Notes: generated from the sequence alone by a model not told the origin. Positions 18,579 to 28,462 are shown, numbered from the stretch's first letter. The stretch: 64,000 nucleotides of DNA from Azonexus hydrophilus (GCF_001956855.1 NZ_MTHD01000002.1:186001-250000); one strand, 5' to 3'. Numbers and translations are program-made.

Positions 18579-18604
18579 CGCTACCCGTTGCCGGGTAGCG
18601 TGTT
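18579..18604 (+). terminator. Hairpin after phaR, possible terminator
   Basis: A 9-bp perfect stem (18579-18587 with 18592-18600, loop TTGC) lies about 20 bases after the phaR stop. Only TGTTT follows, so termination may be weak. It also sits beyond the 3' end of the opposite-strand Spy-like gene. Confidence 0.5.
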
Positions 18605-18618
18605 TCAGGCTTCAGCGA

Positions 18619-19137
18619 TCAGGAACGCGGACCGCGATCGTCGCCCTTGCCTGGCTTGCCCGGTTTCATTTCAGCCAGTTGCTTGCGCTGTTCCGGCGTC
18701 AGGACGTCCATGACTTTCCGTTCGGCCTGCAGGCGCGACATTTCCATGGCGGCGCGCTGGCTGGCGATGCCATCGATCAGCTTCCTGGCCTTCGCTTCAC
18801 TGTAGTCCGGGGCCGTCTTCAGGGTTTTCAGTTCCGTTTCCGCCTTGCGCAGGGATTTCATCTGATCGCGCATGGCCGGAGCCTGGGCGTGCATGATGTC
18901 GAAAATCTTGTCTTCCTGCGCTTCGCTCAGATCAAGGCGATGCAGGCCGCGCAGCATGGCCATGCTGTCACCCTTCATGCCGTGACCGCCGTGCATGCTG
19001 GTACCGCGCATGCCATCCCTGGCGTCGCAGCCCATCTTGCCGCCCTGGCCCTGGAAGGCCATTGCGCTCAACGGAATGGCGAGGGCGATACCGGCGACGG
19101 CAAGCAGGCGCTTCGGGGTGTGGATGAATGTCTTCAT
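18619..19137 (-). CDS. Spy/CpxP-like periplasmic protein
   Basis: A 172-residue secreted protein. The signal peptide is basic then hydrophobic (RLLAVAGIALAIPLSAMA, cleavage expected after AMA near residue 28). A Gly/Met/His-rich linker follows (GMRGTSMHGGHGMKGD), which may bind metal, then the helical Spy/CpxP core with two LTxxQ-type motifs: LDLSEAQEDKI and LTPEQRKQLAEM. Family members are periplasmic chaperones or stress sensors. The start at 19137 was chosen for the signal peptide and an upstream AGGAG. No sensor kinase is adjacent. Confidence 0.85.
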   Translation of the reverse strand: MKTFIHTPKRLLAVAGIALAIPLSAMAFQGQGGKMGCDARDGMRGTSMHGGHGMKGDSMAMLRGLHRLDLSEAQEDKIFDIMHAQAPAMRDQMKSLRKAETELKTLKTAPDYSEAKARKLIDGIASQRAAMEMSRLQAERKVMDVLTPEQRKQLAEMKPGKPGKGDDRGPRS

Positions 19138-19234
19138 GGTGTTCTCCTGTGGGTGAGCCGGAAGTGTTCCGGCGACAGGAGCAAGACTACGGACATCCAC
19201 GTAAGCTGTCGTTTTCCAGATGTAAGGATTCGTT

Positions 19235-20365
19235 TCAGTCCAGCATGCGCGCCAGCGTCTGTTCCAGGCGGGCCACGGCGGCAGCCGGGTCGTGCAGCTT
19301 GTCGAGGCCGAACAGGCCAAGGCGGAAGGTGCGGAAATCGGCTGGCTCGTCGCACATCAGCGGTACGCCGGTGGCGCTCTGCATGCCGTTGGCGAGGAAC
19401 TTGCGGCCGTTCTGGATATCCGGGTCGGTGGTGTAGCTGACGACCACACCCGGCGCCTGGAAACCTTCGGCGGCGACGCTGGGGAAACCGCGTTCGACCA
19501 GCAGCGCGCGCACGCGCCGGCCGAGTTCCCACTGCTCGGCGCAGACCTTGTCGAAGCCGTAGGCTTCGGTTTCCAGCATGACTTTGTGTACGGCAGCCAG
19601 CGCATCGGTCGGCATGGTCGCGTGATAGGCGTGGCTGCCGCTTTCGTAGGCTTCCATGATCTGCAGCCATTTCTTCAGGTCGCAGGCGAAGCTGGTGCTG
19701 CTGGTCGCGTCGATGTGCGCGCGGGCGCGTTCACCCAGGGCGATCAGCGCGCAGCACGGCGAACCGCTCCAGCCCTTTTGCGGGGCGCTGATCAGCACGT
19801 CGACATCGTTCGCCGCCATGTCCACCCAGACGGTGCCGGAAGCGATGCAATCGAGCACGAACAGGCCATCGACCGCGCGGACGGCGGCGCCGACGGCGCG
19901 CAGGTAGTCATCGGGCAGGATCATCCCGGACGAGGTTTCGACATGCGGGGCAAAGACGACTTCCGGGCGCTGTTCGCGGATGGCCGCGACAACCTCTTCA
20001 ATCGGTGCCGGCGCAAACGGTGCCTGGGCGCCGCTGCCTTGCTGGCGGGCCTTGAACACGGTGCTTTCCGAGGGAATGTGACCCATGTCGAAAATCTGCG
20101 TCCAGCGGAAGCTGAACCAGCCGTTGCGGATGACCATGACCTTGCGCTGCGTCGCGAACTGGCGGGCCACCGCTTCCATGCCGAAGGTGCCGCTGCCGGG
20201 AACGATGACCGTTGCCTTGGCGTTATAGACCTTCTTGACGATGCGCGAGATGTCGCGCATGACGCCCTGGAACTGCTGCGACATGTGATTCAGCGCGCGG
20301 TCGGTGTAGACCACGGAGTATTCGAGCAGGCCGTCGGGATCGGGATGGGGCAGCAGGGCGGGCAT
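19235..20365 (-). CDS. PLP-dependent class V aminotransferase (serine/alanine-glyoxylate type)
   Basis: A 376-residue aminotransferase of fold type I. The pyridoxal-phosphate Lys is in SAPQKGWSGSP, preceded by the Asp of FVLDCIASGTVWVDM; an N-terminal VPGSGTFGMEAVARQF motif binds the phosphate and HVETSSGM is the segment seen in serine-glyoxylate and alanine-glyoxylate aminotransferases. The exact amino donor is not readable from sequence. The ATG at 20365 (MPALLPHPDPDG) is preferred to one at 20479, because the longer version would overlap the ABC ATPase gene and lacks family similarity. Confidence 0.85.
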   Translation of the reverse strand: MPALLPHPDPDGLLEYSVVYTDRALNHMSQQFQGVMRDISRIVKKVYNAKATVIVPGSGTFGMEAVARQFATQRKVMVIRNGWFSFRWTQIFDMGHIPSESTVFKARQQGSGAQAPFAPAPIEEVVAAIREQRPEVVFAPHVETSSGMILPDDYLRAVGAAVRAVDGLFVLDCIASGTVWVDMAANDVDVLISAPQKGWSGSPCCALIALGERARAHIDATSSTSFACDLKKWLQIMEAYESGSHAYHATMPTDALAAVHKVMLETEAYGFDKVCAEQWELGRRVRALLVERGFPSVAAEGFQAPGVVVSYTTDPDIQNGRKFLANGMQSATGVPLMCDEPADFRTFRLGLFGLDKLHDPAAAVARLEQTLARMLD

Positions 20366-20426
20366 GGGTGTCTCCAGCTTGTGTTGGTTGTCAGGGGGCG
20401 AGGATAGCGCCGTCCTCGCTTTCCGG

Positions 20427-21155
20427 CTAGCCCGCCGGCTGGTGCGCAGGATTGGGACGGTCGCTGACGATGTCACCATCGACCAGTTCGACGATGCGAT
20501 CGCAGCGGCCGGCCAGGCGTGGGTCGTGGGTGACGATCAGGAAGGTGGTCTGCTCGCGCTGGTTGACCTCGCGCAGCAGTGCGAAGATGTCGTCGGCGGT
20601 GTGCGTGTCGAGGTTGCCGGTCGGCTCGTCGGCGAGTACCAGCGACGGGCGCATGGCCAGCGCCCGGGCGATGGCAACGCGCTGCTGCTGGCCGCCGGAG
20701 AGCTTGCTCGCCGGGTAGTCGGCACGCTCCGAGAGGCCGACGCCGGCCAGCAGTTCGGCGGCGCGTGCACGCATGGCAGCATCCGGACGGCCACGGTCGA
20801 TGAGCAGCGGCATCATGACGTTTTCCAGCGCCGTGAACGCCGGGATCAGCAGGTGGTGCTGGAAGACGAAGCCGATCCGCTGCCCGCGCAGGCGGGTGAT
20901 TTCGGCTTCGGCCAGGGTGCTGGTCTCGACGCCGTCGATGAACAGCTGGCCAGCGCTGGGCCGGTCGAGCAGGCCGATCAGGTTGAGCAGCGTGCTCTTG
21001 CCGGAACCGGACGGGCCGATCAGCGCCGCGAACTCGCCGCGCTGCAGCGTCAGGTCGATGCCGTGCAATACCTCCAGCTCGCTGTCGCCGCTCAGATAGG
21101 ATTTCTTCAGCCCGGCCAGTTGCAGGACGGCGTTTGCTGGCAGCGCTTCAGCCAC
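20427..21155 (-). CDS. ABC transporter ATP-binding protein (LolD/MacB type)
   Basis: A 242-residue ABC ATPase with Walker [10 protein letters not shown] (near 43-51), Q-loop FVFQHHLL, signature LSGGQQQR, Walker [13 protein letters not shown] and the H-loop in IVTHD. The [15 protein letters not shown] stretch is typical of the LolD/MacB exporter subfamily. The stop lies 61 bases before the aminotransferase start. It overlaps the FtsX-type permease gene by 8 bases, and a HlyD-type adaptor precedes that, so the three genes form an export system: adaptor, permease, ATPase. Confidence 0.92.
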   Translation of the reverse strand: MAEALPANAVLQLAGLKKSYLSGDSELEVLHGIDLTLQRGEFAALIGPSGSGKSTLLNLIGLLDRPSAGQLFIDGVETSTLAEAEITRLRGQRIGFVFQHHLLIPAFTALENVMMPLLIDRGRPDAAMRARAAELLAGVGLSERADYPASKLSGGQQQRVAIARALAMRPSLVLADEPTGNLDTHTADDIFALLREVNQREQTTFLIVTHDPRLAGRCDRIVELVDGDIVSDRPNPAHQPAG

Positions 21156-22362
21156 GGATCGCCACCACCGGGTCGAGCGAAGCGGCGCGCCGCGCCGGCA
21201 TCAGTGCCGCCAGCACGCCGACCAGCGTGGCGCCGGCGGCGGCAATCAGGACCAGGCCGGGTTCGACCTCGATCATGAACATCGGCGTCCCGTCGGCATT
21301 GACGGCGAGCGTCCGCCAGAGCGCCAGGAAGGACCAGGCCAGCGCCGAGCCGAGCAGCGAGCCGAGCAGCCCGACGATGCCGCCCTGAAGCAGGAAGGTG
21401 CGCAGCACCTGGCCGCGGCTGGCGCCCATCGCGCGCAGGATGCCGATTTCGCGCGAGCGCTGGACGACCGAGACAACGAGCACGCTGGCGATGCCGAAAG
21501 CCACCGACAGGCCGATGAAGAAGCGGATGACGTTGCTCGAAATACGCTGCGAGGTCAGTGCCGTGAAGAACTGGGCGTTGGTCTTGATCCAGCTGTCGGC
21601 GATCAGCCCGGTTTCGGCGTTGAGGCGCTGCGACAGCGCTTCGGCCTGGTACATGTCGTGCAATGCTAGGTCGATGCTGGAGACGCCGCCGACCAGATCG
21701 AGCAGGCTTTGCGCGGTGCGCAGGCCGACATAGACGTTGCGGGCGTTGGCCGCCTTGTTGCCGAGATCGAACAGGCCGACGATGGTCAGCGTATCCGATG
21801 CTCCGTTGCTGGCGTTGATGCGCAGCTTGTCGCCCAGCGTGGCACCGAGATCGCGTGCCAGTTCGATGCCGATCAGCGCTTCACCGGCATTGACGCGCAG
21901 TTCGCCGCCGACCATTTTCTGGTCGAGTTCGATGACGCGAACGTAGTTGGCCGGTTCGATGCCGATCAGGTTGATCGACTTGTTGGCGTCGCCGCGCACG
22001 GCAAAGGCCGGGCCGGAAGCGACCGGCGAGATGGCGGCAATTTCCGGCAATTTTTCCAGTCGACCGCGCAAGGCCTGCCACTGATCGATCGACCGCAGAC
22101 GCTGCGCCTGCTTCTGCACCAGCGCCTGGCCTTCGCCGAACTGCGGTCGGGCGATTTCCTCAGGCGGCAGCAGCACCAGGTGCGCCTGCGAGCTGAGCGT
22201 GCGCTTGACCAGGTTGGACTGCAGCCCGGACAGCAGCGCCGACATGAAGACGATCACCGAGACACCGACACCGACCCCGACGATGATCAGCAGGCTCTGC
22301 GTCCGCCCCTCGCGCAGGAAGCGGGTGGCGGCGATCCATTCGAAAGGGAGCCAGGGATGCAT
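21148..22362 (-). CDS. ABC transporter permease, FtsX/LolC/MacB type
   Basis: A 404-residue permease with one N-terminal membrane span ([24 protein letters not shown]), a large periplasmic domain (about 45-265, the MacB_PCD region) and three C-terminal spans (about 285-305, 328-355 and 372-392) with the FtsX motif [26 protein letters not shown]. The only partners next to it are the ATPase and a HlyD-like adaptor, which points to export of a small molecule or lipid rather than to lipoprotein sorting. The substrate is unknown. Confidence 0.88.
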   Translation of the reverse strand: MHPWLPFEWIAATRFLREGRTQSLLIIVGVGVGVSVIVFMSALLSGLQSNLVKRTLSSQAHLVLLPPEEIARPQFGEGQALVQKQAQRLRSIDQWQALRGRLEKLPEIAAISPVASGPAFAVRGDANKSINLIGIEPANYVRVIELDQKMVGGELRVNAGEALIGIELARDLGATLGDKLRINASNGASDTLTIVGLFDLGNKAANARNVYVGLRTAQSLLDLVGGVSSIDLALHDMYQAEALSQRLNAETGLIADSWIKTNAQFFTALTSQRISSNVIRFFIGLSVAFGIASVLVVSVVQRSREIGILRAMGASRGQVLRTFLLQGGIVGLLGSLLGSALAWSFLALWRTLAVNADGTPMFMIEVEPGLVLIAAAGATLVGVLAALMPARRAASLDPVVAIRG

Positions 22363-22370
22363 GGCGGACG

Positions 22371-23588
22371 TCAGTTGCCGGTGCGCACGCGGTCGCCGGC
22401 GGCAACGCCGACCGTGGCGGCAGGCAACACCTGGTCGCCGGCAGCCAAGCCGGCGACGATCTCAACCTGGCCGGCGTTGCGCAATCCGGTCTGCACCACT
22501 TGCCGCACGGCACGGCCCTCGCGCACGACGAGCACCCACTGTTCCAGCACGCTGCCGCGCAGTCCTTCGGCCGGCAGCAGGATGACGCCCTGTTTGCTGC
22601 CGGTTTCGATATCGATCGATACCGTCATGTCCTGCTTCAGGTAATCCGGCGGATTGTTTACGTGCAGCCGGACTTCGACCGACCCGCGCTGCGGATCGAC
22701 GGCCGGGCTGATGTAGGAAACGCGTGCAGGAAAATGGCGATCCGGCCAGGCATCGGCGGAAACCCGGGCCGTCTGGTCGAGCGCCAGCAGGCGCAGGTTC
22801 TTTTCGTCGATCTGCACCAGCAGTTCGGTAGCGCCGGCCGGCGACAGGCTGAGCAGCGTCTTGCCCGGCTGCACGCTGTCGCCCGGTTCGGCCAGGCGGG
22901 CGAGGATGGTGCCGGGGCGCGGGGCGAGGATGCGCGTGTAGGCCAGTTTCGCTTGCGCCAGTTCAAGGCCGGCGCGTGCTTGCGCCACCGCCACTTCAGC
23001 CAGCCGGTAGTCGCTGCCGCCGCTGGCGTTGCTGCCGGCCTGCAGCTGGCTGGCCTGGCGCTGGCTTTCGGCGACGGTCAGGGCACGCCGGGCGTCGTCG
23101 AGTTGGTTGGTGCTGTAGAAGCCCTTGGCGACCAGCGCTTCGGTGCGGGCGAATTGCTGCCGCGCCTGGGTCAGGTTGGCTTCGGCCTGGCGCGAAGCTT
23201 CGCGGGCCAGCGGTTCGGCCAGCAGGCGCAACTGCTGCAGACGCAGTTCGCTTTGTGCCAGCTGCGCCCGGGCCTGGGCGACACTGGCTTTCGGTTCGCG
23301 GTCGTCAAGTTCGATCAGCAGGTCGCCGGCCGCGACCCGGGCGCCTTCGGCAACATGCACGGCAAGGACCTGGCCGGATATCTGGGCGGCCAGTTCGCTG
23401 CGTTGCGGTGAGCGGACCTTGCCGCTGGCAACCACCGACTGGCGGATGTCGCCATTTTGCGCGACCAGCACGCTGACGGCCTTGCCGAACAGCGGGCGCA
23501 GCAATATTGCGGTCAACAGCGCAAAAAGCAGGAAAACCGGAATCAGGACGACGGGGCGGCGCAGGCTGGCGAAGGAAAATCGTGGCAT
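22371..23588 (-). CDS. Periplasmic adaptor (HlyD/MacA family) of the ABC exporter
   Basis: A 405-residue membrane-fusion protein. The N-terminal anchor is about residues 12-32 (VVLIPVFLLFALLTAILLRPLF); next come the lipoyl half-motif (SELAAQISGQVLAVHVAEGARVAAGDLLIEL), a long helical hairpin (about 95-200, with repeated ALTVAESQRQASQLQ-type heptads) and the second lipoyl/beta-barrel half (TRILAPRPGTILARLAEPGDSV). It starts an operon with the permease and ATPase (8-base gap to the permease), so it should couple the inner-membrane exporter to an outer-membrane channel encoded elsewhere. Confidence 0.9.
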   Translation of the reverse strand: MPRFSFASLRRPVVLIPVFLLFALLTAILLRPLFGKAVSVLVAQNGDIRQSVVASGKVRSPQRSELAAQISGQVLAVHVAEGARVAAGDLLIELDDREPKASVAQARAQLAQSELRLQQLRLLAEPLAREASRQAEANLTQARQQFARTEALVAKGFYSTNQLDDARRALTVAESQRQASQLQAGSNASGGSDYRLAEVAVAQARAGLELAQAKLAYTRILAPRPGTILARLAEPGDSVQPGKTLLSLSPAGATELLVQIDEKNLRLLALDQTARVSADAWPDRHFPARVSYISPAVDPQRGSVEVRLHVNNPPDYLKQDMTVSIDIETGSKQGVILLPAEGLRGSVLEQWVLVVREGRAVRQVVQTGLRNAGQVEIVAGLAAGDQVLPAATVGVAAGDRVRTGN

Positions 23589-23654
23589 GGGGCCTTGGAG
23601 TTCGAAAATCAGGGTTGGCTAATATGACTGTTGCGAATGGTAACCGCAATCGGC

Positions 23655-24575
23655 TTACCATGGGCTTGGCTTTTGGCTGTCGTCTCGCCAGGCGGCGAAG
23701 CGTTGTTCAAGAAAATCGAGGAAGACGCGCACCTTGGCCGACAGCAGATGACGTTGCGGATAGAGCGCATGGATGTCGGCCGAGATGCCGGCCCACTCGG
23801 GCAGTACGCGGATCAGCCGGCCGCTGCGCAGGTCGGCGGCGATATCCCATTCCGAGCGCAGGATGATGCCGTGCCCGGCCAGCGCCCAGTCGACGGCGAT
23901 TTCGCCGTGATTGACGGCGAGCGGACTGCGCACCTTGACGGTGATCTGCTGGCTGCCGTCGGTCAGTTGCCAGTTGTTGAACGCGCGCTCGTTCTCGCGG
24001 ATGACGATGCAGTCATGCGCCTGCAGGTCGCGCGGGACCTGCGGCATGCCGCGGGCGGCGAGATAGGCAGGGGCGGCGCACAGCAAACGGCGGTTGGGCG
24101 CGATGCGGCGGGCGAGGATGCGCGCATCCGGCGGCGGGCCGAAGCGGATGGCGATGTCGAGCGCGTGCTCGGTCAGGTCGAGCGTGCGGTCGGACAGGTG
24201 GAGGATGACCTCGACGTCCGGCCAGTCGCGGACGAAATCCGAAATCGCCGGGCCGAGGTGGCGGCGGCCGAAACCGAAACCGGCATTGATCCGCAACAGC
24301 CCCTGCGGCTGCTCGCGACTTTCACCGAGCGAGCGTTCCAGGCGCTCGATGTCGCGCAGGATCTGCTCGCCGTCTTCCAGATAGCGTTCGCCTTCCGGCG
24401 TCAGGCTCAGTCGCCGTGTCGTCCGGTTGAGCAGGCGCACGCCGAGGCGCTGTTCCAGCGCCGCCAGCCGGCGGCTGACCGCCGGCGGCGTGATGCCAAG
24501 TGCCTGTGCCGCCGCTGCCAGGCTGGGCTGGCGGGCAAGCAGGCTGAAGAAGGCGAGGTCGGGAACGTCGTTCAT
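23655..24575 (-). CDS. LysR-family transcriptional regulator
   Basis: A 306-residue LTTR. The winged HTH is at about 4-62 (FFSLLARQPSLAAAAQALGITPPAVSRRLAALEQRLGVRLLNR) and the effector domain follows with the usual LRINAGFGFGRRHLGPAISDF motif. The start was placed at the ATG at 24575 (MNDVPDL), which matches the LTTR N-terminus. It is divergent from the TauE-type permease gene (97 bases between starts), so it may control that gene. Effector unknown. Confidence 0.9.
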   Translation of the reverse strand: MNDVPDLAFFSLLARQPSLAAAAQALGITPPAVSRRLAALEQRLGVRLLNRTTRRLSLTPEGERYLEDGEQILRDIERLERSLGESREQPQGLLRINAGFGFGRRHLGPAISDFVRDWPDVEVILHLSDRTLDLTEHALDIAIRFGPPPDARILARRIAPNRRLLCAAPAYLAARGMPQVPRDLQAHDCIVIRENERAFNNWQLTDGSQQITVKVRSPLAVNHGEIAVDWALAGHGIILRSEWDIAADLRSGRLIRVLPEWAGISADIHALYPQRHLLSAKVRVFLDFLEQRFAAWRDDSQKPSPW

Positions 24576-24672
24576 TCGTGCTTTAAACGCAATAATCAAT
24601 TGAATGTTGCGCCATTGTATCTTTCGCTGTGCTGAATATCATGGCTTTTCCCTCGTTGACCGCAACATTCCC

Positions 24673-25446
24673 ATGCCTCTGCTCCACCTGCTTCCCCTTG
24701 TCGATCTCTCGCTGGCGCTGGCCATCGGCGCTGCCCTCGGTTTTTTCGGTGGCCTGTTCGGCATCGGCGGCGGCATCATTGCCATTCCGCTGTTCGTCCT
24801 CGCTTTCGCCATGGATCAGGCGATGGCGCAGGGCACGGCGCTGGTGCTGATGGTGCCGAACCTGCTTATCGGCTGGTGGCGTTACAGCCGCAAGCATCCG
24901 GTTGGCTGGCGGGCGGTGCTGTCGATTGCCCTGCCGGCAACGCTGACTACCTGGCTGCTGGCGCATTTCGCCACACGGCTTGACGCGCAACTGCTCGGCC
25001 ACCTGTTCTGCGCCTTCCTCGGCATCCTCTCGCTGCGCCTGCTCTGGCAGGGACGCGGCGGGCGCGAACCGGTCACCGGCGCGCCGCTGCGCCCGGCCGC
25101 GCTGCCGCTGGTCGGCGTTGCCGGCGGCAGCAGCATGGGTTTGCTCGGCATCGGCGGCGGCCTGGTCGCCACGCCGCTGCTCTCCGGCTGGCTCGGCCAA
25201 CGCCAGACCGTGGCGCAAAGCCTGGCGCTGGCCCTGGTTGCGCCGAGTTCGCTGGTCGCACTGAGCGCCTACGCCGGCGCCCAGCGCGTGGACTGGAGCC
25301 TAGGACTGCCGATGGCAATCGGCGGCATGTTCACCGTCGCTGCCGGTGTCGCGCTCGCGCACAAACTGCCGGAACGCCGCATGCGCGCAGCTTTCGCCTG
25401 GATGCTGCTGGCGACAGCATTGTGGCTGGCGCTGGCGCCGCGCTGA
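24673..25446 (+). CDS. TauE/SafE-family membrane permease
   Basis: A 257-residue integral membrane protein with about seven to eight spans and the duplicated family signature: LGFFGGLFGIGGGIIAIPL in the first half and GVAGGSSMGLLGIGGGLVATPLL in the second. Members export sulfite, sulfoacetate or related organosulfur anions; the substrate here is unknown. The ATG at 24673 is preferred because the protein then opens with MPLLHLLPLVDLSLAL, directly before the first span. A copy of the TGCGGTCRAC motif lies 9-18 bases upstream, in the leader. Transcribed divergently from the LysR gene. Confidence 0.85.
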   Translation: MPLLHLLPLVDLSLALAIGAALGFFGGLFGIGGGIIAIPLFVLAFAMDQAMAQGTALVLMVPNLLIGWWRYSRKHPVGWRAVLSIALPATLTTWLLAHFATRLDAQLLGHLFCAFLGILSLRLLWQGRGGREPVTGAPLRPAALPLVGVAGGSSMGLLGIGGGLVATPLLSGWLGQRQTVAQSLALALVAPSSLVALSAYAGAQRVDWSLGLPMAIGGMFTVAAGVALAHKLPERRMRAAFAWMLLATALWLALAPR

Positions 25447-25512
25447 GGCTGATTCCTGCTAAGCTGAAGCGCAGTTTGCGGTCTAAAATGCATGCACCGG
25501 AGGAAATTGACC

Positions 25513-25737
25513 ATGAATACTGAACAACTGATTGCCGAAGCATGCAACTTGCCTGTGGAACAGCGGGCGATGGTCGTTGACCGCCTGTTGCAGACTTTTG
25601 CCGCAACAAATCCAGAAATCGACCGGGCTTGGGGTGAGTGCGCACGCCAGCGCAGTGATGAACTCGCATCCGGCAAAGTTGCCGGTGTAGCCGCGGATGT
25701 CGTGTTTCAGCGGATCGAGGCTCGTTTGGCGCGATGA
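25513..25737 (+). CDS. Addiction-module antitoxin (ParE/RelE-associated, TIGR02574-like)
   Basis: A 74-residue acidic protein starting MNTEQLIAEACNLPVEQRAMVVDRLLQT, typical of the putative addiction-module component family that partners ParE/RelE toxins. A GGAGGAAAT ribosome-binding site lies just upstream of the ATG at 25513. It overlaps the toxin gene by 4 bases (ATGA), the usual antitoxin-first coupling. It is in core sequence, but such pairs move horizontally often. Confidence 0.8.
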   Translation: MNTEQLIAEACNLPVEQRAMVVDRLLQTFAATNPEIDRAWGECARQRSDELASGKVAGVAADVVFQRIEARLAR

Positions 25738-26024
25738 AGGTGATTTTTCACCCTGGTGCCGAGTCCGAGTTTAATCAGGCTATCGACTGGTATGAGGAAA
25801 AGTCTTCCGGGCTGGGTCGTGAATTTGCGCAGGAGATTCGTCAGGCGATTGGACGTGCCGTCGCATTGCCACTGGCGTGGGCAGAAATCCAGCCCGGTAT
25901 ACGTCGTGTCCTGACGAAACGTTTTCCCTACGGCGTTCTCTACAGTTCAGACGGGGCATGTCTGGAGGTGCTGGCGGTGATGCATCTGAGCCAGAAGCCT
26001 GGCTACTGGAAATCCCGCCCGTAG
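25734..26024 (+). CDS. ParE/RelE-superfamily toxin
   Basis: A 96-residue RelE/ParE-fold protein: FHPGAESEFNQAIDWYEEKSSGLGREF at the N-terminus, PLAWAEIQPGIRRVLTKRFPYGVLYSSDG in the middle and VLAVMHLSQKPGYWKSR at the end, all diagnostic of the family. It should act on gyrase or ribosomal mRNA when free of its antitoxin; which one cannot be decided. Translationally coupled to the antitoxin upstream. Confidence 0.85.
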   Translation: MKVIFHPGAESEFNQAIDWYEEKSSGLGREFAQEIRQAIGRAVALPLAWAEIQPGIRRVLTKRFPYGVLYSSDGACLEVLAVMHLSQKPGYWKSRP

Positions 26025-26030
26025 GCGGGA
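26013..26030. terminator. Hairpin between the toxin gene and usp
   Basis: A 7-bp stem TCCCGCC/GGCGGGA with loop CGTA overlaps the toxin stop codon and lies 13 bases from the stop of the convergent usp gene. No T-run follows on either strand, so it may be a weak bidirectional terminator. Confidence 0.4.
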
Positions 26031-26042
26031 TAGACGTTTCGC

Positions 26043-26921
26043 CTAACGCAGCAGCAGCGTAGGCACCTTTGCCGAGCGCAACAGCTCATTGGTGCGGCTG
26101 CCGAAGAGCAATTTGCGTAGCGGCGAATGATTGAAGGCGCCCATCAGCAGCAGGTCGATGTTGTGTTCCTGAATGCTACGGGCGATGACCGTTTCGGTGT
26201 CGCCCGGGATGATTTCGCTGCTCACTGAAAAGCCGGCTTTTTCCAGCGTCGACCGCGCCCATTCCATTTTTTTCGGCGCTTCCGGGTCAGGCTTGCCGGC
26301 CATCAGCAGCAGGCAGGGAATGCCTTTGAGCAGAGGGCTGTTGGCAACCATGTCGACACCGCGCCTGGTGACTTCGCCGCCGTCAAAGGCGATCATGAAG
26401 TGCTGTGGCGCCTTGAAATTCTCGGTAACCGTCAGGATCGGCTTGTGCAGCGCGCGGACGACATTTTCGACGTTGCGGCCGAGCTCACGTTGCGTGGTTT
26501 CGGCCGATTCGCTGCGGCGGCCGAGGACGAACAGGCGCACGCCGGCCTCCTGTTCGGCCAGGCTTTCTTCGAGGTGGCCGTAGCGCTGGCGGGTATCCGG
26601 TGCCAGCACGCCGGCGGCGATGGCGCGTTCGCGCAGGCCGTTGAGGAAGAGCCGCCCGGCTTCGCGCATGCCCCTGGTCTTTTCGGCGTCCTTGTCGGCG
26701 AGCTCCTTGAGCAGATGTTCCTGGGCATCGAAGCCGATGGCGCCGGAGTGGTCTTCGCTGGAGCCGATTTCCGGGTGGCGGTCGAGGATGTGCAGAAATT
26801 CCAGCGGCGCATTCATCCGGCTGGCTGCCCAGGCGGCGGCGTCGGCGACGGTGTTGGCGATGTTGTTGTCCAAATGCGGCGAGCGGTCGACGCAGGCGAG
26901 AACCTTGTTTTCGTTATTCAT
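26043..26921 (-). CDS. Tandem universal stress protein (two Usp domains)
   Basis: A 292-residue protein with two UspA-type domains: residues about 1-150 (KVLACVDRSPHLDNN opening) and about 155-292 (QHFMIAFDGGEVTRRGVDM opening, and ending DLLLMGAFNHSPLRKLLFGSRTNELLRSAKVPTLLL). The second half keeps a nucleotide-binding GxxxxxxR-type motif (GAFNHSPLRKLLFGS), so ATP binding is plausible. It follows the SulP gene by 10 bases and is surely co-transcribed with it, suggesting a regulatory or protective role linked to anion uptake. Confidence 0.88.
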   Translation of the reverse strand: MNNENKVLACVDRSPHLDNNIANTVADAAAWAASRMNAPLEFLHILDRHPEIGSSEDHSGAIGFDAQEHLLKELADKDAEKTRGMREAGRLFLNGLRERAIAAGVLAPDTRQRYGHLEESLAEQEAGVRLFVLGRRSESAETTQRELGRNVENVVRALHKPILTVTENFKAPQHFMIAFDGGEVTRRGVDMVANSPLLKGIPCLLLMAGKPDPEAPKKMEWARSTLEKAGFSVSSEIIPGDTETVIARSIQEHNIDLLLMGAFNHSPLRKLLFGSRTNELLRSAKVPTLLLR

Positions 26922-26931
26922 GATGCGCTCC

Positions 26932-28410
26932 TCAGTGGCCGCCGAGCATGTTTTCGGCGCCGTCCTTGTCGTGGATGGCGAAGCGGTCGAGCATCGTCGC
27001 ACTGGCTTCGTTGAGGCCGATAATCTCGACCTCGACACCTTCGCGGCGGAATTTCAGCACCACCTTGTCGAGAGCGCTGACGGCGGTGATGTCCCAGAAG
27101 TGCGCCTTCGAGACGTCGATGACGACCTTTTCGATGACTTCGCGGAAGTCGAAGGAGGCGACGAAGCGATCGGCCGAGGCGAAGAAGATCTGGCCGGAGA
27201 ATTGATAGACACGGGCGCGGCCTTCATCTTCCGAGCGCGAGCGGACGCGGAACAGCAGCGCCACCTTGTGGGCGAAGAAGAAGCCGGAAAGCAGCACGCC
27301 GACACCGACGCCCTTGGCCAGATCGTGGGTGAACACGGTGACGATCACGGTCGCCACCATGACCACGCTGGAACTCGCCGGGTGATCCTTGAGGTTGCGG
27401 ATCGACCCCCAGTTGAAGGTGCCGATCGAAACCATGATCATCACTGCAACCAGTGCCGCCATCGGGATCTTCGCCACCCAGTCGCCGACCAGCATCAGCA
27501 GCGCCAGCAGGAAAACGCCGGCAGAGAAGGTCGACAGCCGGCCGCGCCCGCCCGACTTCACGTTGATCACCGACTGGCCGATCATCGCGCAGCCAGCCAT
27601 GCCGCCGATGAAGCCGGAAGCGATGTTGGCAACGCCCTGGCCGACGCATTCGCGGTTCTTGTTGCTGCTGGTGTCGGTCAGGTCATCGACGATGGTCGCC
27701 GTCATCAGCGATTCGAGCAGGCCGACGACCATCAGTGTCAGCGAGTACGGGAAGATGATGGTCAGGGTTTCCAGATTGAGCGGAATGTCCGGAACCAGGA
27801 AGATCGGCAGGCTGTCCGGCAGTTGCCCCATGTCGCCGACGGTGCGGATGTCGAGATCAAGGAAGAGGGCGATTGCGGTGAGTACGACGATGGTCACCAG
27901 TGGCGAGGGGATGGCCTTGGTGACATACGGGAACAGGTAAATGATGCCGAGCCCGGCGGCGGTCATCGCGTAGACGTGCCAGGTCACGTTGGTCAGTTCC
28001 GGCAGTTGCGCCATGAAGATCAGGATCGCCAGCGCATTGACGAAGCCGGTGACCACTGAGCGCGAGACGAAGCGCATCAGCGCGCCGAGATTGATCCAGC
28101 CGGCGATGATCTGCAGCACGCCGGTCAGCACGGTGGCGGCGAGCAGGTATTCCAGGCCATGCTGTTTGACCAGCGTCACCATGACCAGCGCCATCGCCCC
28201 GGTGGCCGCCGAGATCATCCCCGGCCGACCGCCGACGAAGGAGATGACGACCGCGATGCAGAACGAAGCATAAAGCCCGACCTTGGGGTCAACGCCGGCG
28301 ATGATGGAAAAAGCGATGGCTTCGGGGATCAGCGCCAGGGCGACGACGAGGCCGGCCAGCAGATCATTGCGGACGTTGGAAAACCAGTCCTGCTTGAGGG
28401 AACTCAGCAT
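26932..28410 (-). CDS. SulP-family anion transporter with STAS domain
   Basis: A 492-residue SLC26/SulP transporter with about 12-14 spans (about 15-390), the family motif [34 protein letters not shown] near the start, and a cytoplasmic STAS domain in the last 90 residues ([31 protein letters not shown]). Members carry sulfate, bicarbonate, or dicarboxylates; pairing with a Usp protein is common in the bicarbonate-type group but does not settle the substrate. The start at 28410 ([10 protein letters not shown]) fits the family; upstream in-frame residues are low-complexity. Confidence 0.9.
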   Translation of the reverse strand: MLSSLKQDWFSNVRNDLLAGLVVALALIPEAIAFSIIAGVDPKVGLYASFCIAVVISFVGGRPGMISAATGAMALVMVTLVKQHGLEYLLAATVLTGVLQIIAGWINLGALMRFVSRSVVTGFVNALAILIFMAQLPELTNVTWHVYAMTAAGLGIIYLFPYVTKAIPSPLVTIVVLTAIALFLDLDIRTVGDMGQLPDSLPIFLVPDIPLNLETLTIIFPYSLTLMVVGLLESLMTATIVDDLTDTSSNKNRECVGQGVANIASGFIGGMAGCAMIGQSVINVKSGGRGRLSTFSAGVFLLALLMLVGDWVAKIPMAALVAVMIMVSIGTFNWGSIRNLKDHPASSSVVMVATVIVTVFTHDLAKGVGVGVLLSGFFFAHKVALLFRVRSRSEDEGRARVYQFSGQIFFASADRFVASFDFREVIEKVVIDVSKAHFWDITAVSALDKVVLKFRREGVEVEIIGLNEASATMLDRFAIHDKDGAENMLGGH

Positions 28411-28462
28411 GATGAATTGTCTTTTTGTTGCCGCAGCGGGTGCGGTGGTGGGGGGCGAGATT

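Noticed and set aside
26620-28059. A 479-codon plus-strand frame opposite usp and sulP
   Set aside because: Composition is that of a shadow frame; sulP on the other strand has all family motifs.
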